64,000 bases of DNA from JAHZMA01 sp965205905. GTDB lineage: Bacteria; Pseudomonadota; Alphaproteobacteria; JABAAW01; JAHZMA01. The notes beneath the pieces are model-generated. The model ran no database searches and was not told the DNA's origin. It worked only from the letters and a program-made list of their open reading frames with translations. Each line of letters opens with the position of its first letter. The stretch's first letter is position 1. The translations under genes and the position numbers were made by a program. The stretch lies in NCBI GenBank assembly GCA_965205905.1, contig CBDBHZ010000012.1, positions 1 through 64,000 on the forward strand, read 5' to 3'. Positions 62,192 to 64,000 of this stretch are shown here, piece after piece.

Positions 62192-63211
62192 ATGACTATT
62201 ATCAAAAAAATAAGTTTTGCCAATATTGCAGTTAAAATGGCAATGGCAATGGCATTTTTGCTTGCAACTACAAATGTTAGCGCAAAAGAGCTAAAATTTG
62301 CAACAGCAGCACCTGCAAAAACACCATGGGTAACGCACATGGAAAAATCAGCCGCAAGCCTAGCGGAATCATCGGGTGGTGATTTAACCTTGAAGGTATT
62401 TGCAGCATCACAATTAGGTGATGAGACCGAAACCATCAAACAAGTCGCACGTGGCAGAATTGATATGGGACTGTTTTCGGTAAGCGCAGCATCTATTGTT
62501 GTGCCTGAAGTGGTGTTATTAACCTCACCATTTTTCTGGGATTCTTTTGAACAGGCTGATTGCGCGTTAGATAATCATTTAACCGAAGTCTTTAACCCGA
62601 TTTTTGAAGCAAAAGGCTTGAAAATTGTGCAATGGCAAGAATTAGGTTGGCAAAATCTTTTTGCAAAAAAACTCATTACCAAACCTTCTGAGGTTGTTGG
62701 CTTTAAGATGCGCGTTGCACCTGCAAAAAATCACGATATTTTATGGCGTGGTTTACGCGCAAGTGGTGTGCCACTGCCTTTTGCTGAAACAGCGTCGGGT
62801 TTGCAAACAGGGCTTATTGATGGTGGTGAATTGCCAACAATCTCGTATGTGGCAACAGGCATGGGTGAGATTGCGCCTTATTTAACCAATACCCGCCATG
62901 TCTATCAACCATCGATTTTGTTGGCAAGCACAAGAAGCTGGAAAAAGCTTTCAAAGAAAGAAAAGAAATGGTTTAATGATTCACTCGCACCATCGTCGGA
63001 GTTACGTGCAGGTGTGCGTGGTGCTATTAAATTCTTTGAAAATAAGCTGATTGAAAGTGGTGGCACGGTAACGAATTTAACCGATGCAGAACGTGCTGAA
63101 TGGTCAAAATTATATACGCCGAAAATGCAAGCACAGCTTATCAAAGAATTGGGTGGTTCTTCCAAAAAAATATTTAAGGCGGTTGAAGCGGCGCGTAAAG
63201 CCTGCTCATAA
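62192..63211 (+). CDS. dctP: TRAP transporter substrate-binding protein (DctP family)
   Basis: The product is 339 residues from ATG 62192, placed 8 bases after GGGGG. An in-frame ATG at 62177 overlaps that site. A signal peptide of about 27 residues ends VSA-KELKF. DctP features include GDLTLKVFAASQLGDETETIKQV, GFKMRVAP with the carboxylate-binding arginine, and DGGELPTISYVATGMGEIAPYL. It delivers an organic acid or similar anion to the DctQM membrane part. It is the first gene of the dctPQM operon. Confidence 0.9.
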   Translation: MTIIKKISFANIAVKMAMAMAFLLATTNVSAKELKFATAAPAKTPWVTHMEKSAASLAESSGGDLTLKVFAASQLGDETETIKQVARGRIDMGLFSVSAASIVVPEVVLLTSPFFWDSFEQADCALDNHLTEVFNPIFEAKGLKIVQWQELGWQNLFAKKLITKPSEVVGFKMRVAPAKNHDILWRGLRASGVPLPFAETASGLQTGLIDGGELPTISYVATGMGEIAPYLTNTRHVYQPSILLASTRSWKKLSKKEKKWFNDSLAPSSELRAGVRGAIKFFENKLIESGGTVTNLTDAERAEWSKLYTPKMQAQLIKELGGSSKKIFKAVEAARKACS

Positions 63212-63218
63212 TTAAACC

Positions 63219-63710
63219 GTGAATGGGGTTCTAGCCAAAATTCTAAAATTAGAAGTTCTTGTCGCAGGATTATTTTATGGTCTTGCGGCAGGGATTTTGG
63301 TGATAGATGTGGTATCGCGTGAAATATTTGGGCAATCTATATGGGGCGCGCAAAGAATGGCGGTGTTACTGGCAAATGGCGCAGCCTTAATTGGCATTGG
63401 GGTGGCTGTTGGTTTAGGACGGCATATTCGTCCACCTTTGTTAGATTTTATTGTTAAAGATTCTTACCTCCCTTATGTGCAACGCATCGGGCATTTTATT
63501 TCTAGCCTTGTCTGTTTTATTGGTGCTTATTATGCCAGTTTATTGGTGCTAAGCAACAAACAGATGGGTTTTACTGCAGTGCCATTAGATTTGCAGATTT
63601 GGGTGGCACAAACCGCTCTTATTTATGGGCTTGCCTCGTCGGGTATGCGCTATCTTATTTTTATGTTGCGGCCAGCTTTAGCCCCTGTTGACGATGCGAG
63701 TAAGACATAA
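63219..63710 (+). CDS. dctQ: TRAP transporter small permease (DctQ family)
   Basis: The 163-residue, four-helix membrane protein joins the TRAP large permease. The family block DVVSREIFGQSIWGAQRMAVLLA is present (residues 28-50), as is GRHIRPPLLDF. The start is a GTG 8 bases after dctP with no strong ribosome site, suggesting translational coupling. Its stop codon overlaps the dctM start by one base. Confidence 0.85.
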   Translation: MNGVLAKILKLEVLVAGLFYGLAAGILVIDVVSREIFGQSIWGAQRMAVLLANGAALIGIGVAVGLGRHIRPPLLDFIVKDSYLPYVQRIGHFISSLVCFIGAYYASLLVLSNKQMGFTAVPLDLQIWVAQTALIYGLASSGMRYLIFMLRPALAPVDDASKT

Positions 63711-64000
63711 TGCTTTCTTTGATTTTATTAGCTATCATTGTTGTGCTATTGGCGTTTCGACAATCGGTGATGATTATTTTAGCGGTCTCAGTTGCTTTCA
63801 TGCATCTGTTTTGGGGTGATGGTGATTTACTGTATCTGTTAGAAGATTCATGGATTGCGATTGATAAAGAGGCACTGCTTGCCATCCCGATGTTTATTTT
63901 GGTGGGGGCTGTGATGTCGCGTGGCTCAATCGCTGAAAGGCTGATAGAAATGATTGTGGCGGCAACCAGTCGATTTCGTGGCGGATTAGGGGCGGCGGCA
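63710..64000 (+). CDS. dctM: TRAP transporter large permease (DctM family), 5' part
   Basis: The first 97 residues are in the window; the gene runs off the right edge. MLSLILLAIIVVLLAFRQSV is followed by AIPMFILVGAVMSRGSIAERLIE and a final GGLGAA, typical of the DctM N-terminus. It is the sodium-driven transport subunit. Confidence 0.9.
   Translation, partial: MLSLILLAIIVVLLAFRQSVMIILAVSVAFMHLFWGDGDLLYLLEDSWIAIDKEALLAIPMFILVGAVMSRGSIAERLIEMIVAATSRFRGGLGAAA

Overview
The window looks like chromosomal DNA of a free-living, probably marine, alphaproteobacterium with an A+T-rich genome. No rRNA or tRNA gene is present to fix the taxon. Pointers to this group are the topA-rnr pair, a short alphaproteobacterial-type flagellin, TRAP and ABC importers for small organic nitrogen compounds, a DUF1989-GcvT fusion, and a PreT/PreA pyrimidine route. 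I see no phage, insertion sequence, CRISPR array or stable RNA gene. Gene packing is tight: several convergent pairs have touching or overlapping stop codons.

Layout. (1) 1-14152, minus strand: three very large surface lipoproteins (one cut by the window edge) made of tandem TbpB-like barrel repeats of about 300-330 residues. A fourth, with three repeats, lies at 57107-60205. The first two genes share long near-identical stretches, so the locus recombines. (2) 14379-20282: a lone flagellin gene, then rnr and topA on the other strand. (3) 20426-29900: an A+T-rich surface-modification cluster with four membrane-anchored alkaline-phosphatase-superfamily paralogues, a small YLDPGT protein, a methyltransferase and an anchored glucose/sorbosone dehydrogenase-like protein. 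(4) 29928-41079: acetyl-CoA synthetase and a reductive pyrimidine catabolism island (preT-preA; hyuC-hydA-mmsA-racemase; a RutR-like regulator) beside a yeast-type cytosine deaminase. (5) 41145-46001: a BMP-family ABC importer, probably for nucleosides or nucleobases. (6) 46127-48349: a chemoreceptor. (7) 48353-54506: an amidase, a D-cysteine desulfhydrase/L-cysteate lyase-like enzyme and a betaine-type ABC importer. (8) 54659-57010: the DUF1989-GcvT fusion. (9) 60636-64000: another amidase and a TRAP transporter (DctP, DctQ, start of DctM).

How the parts fit. Regions 4 and 5 form a coherent scheme. Nucleobases are imported, cytosine is deaminated to uracil, and PreTA, dihydropyrimidinase and the carbamoyl amidohydrolase take uracil to beta-alanine. 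After transamination, malonate semialdehyde is oxidised to acetyl-CoA by the MmsA-type enzyme. Regions 7-9 are nitrogen scavenging of uncertain substrate.

The most unusual material is the tandem-barrel lipoprotein family. Its upstream regions carry sigma-54-like elements (TGG-N8-TTGC spacing) that also precede the flagellin and chemoreceptor genes, suggesting joint control with motility. The same neighbourhood holds a short inverted-repeat-bounded intergenic element with a diverged relative directly after the fourth lipoprotein gene.
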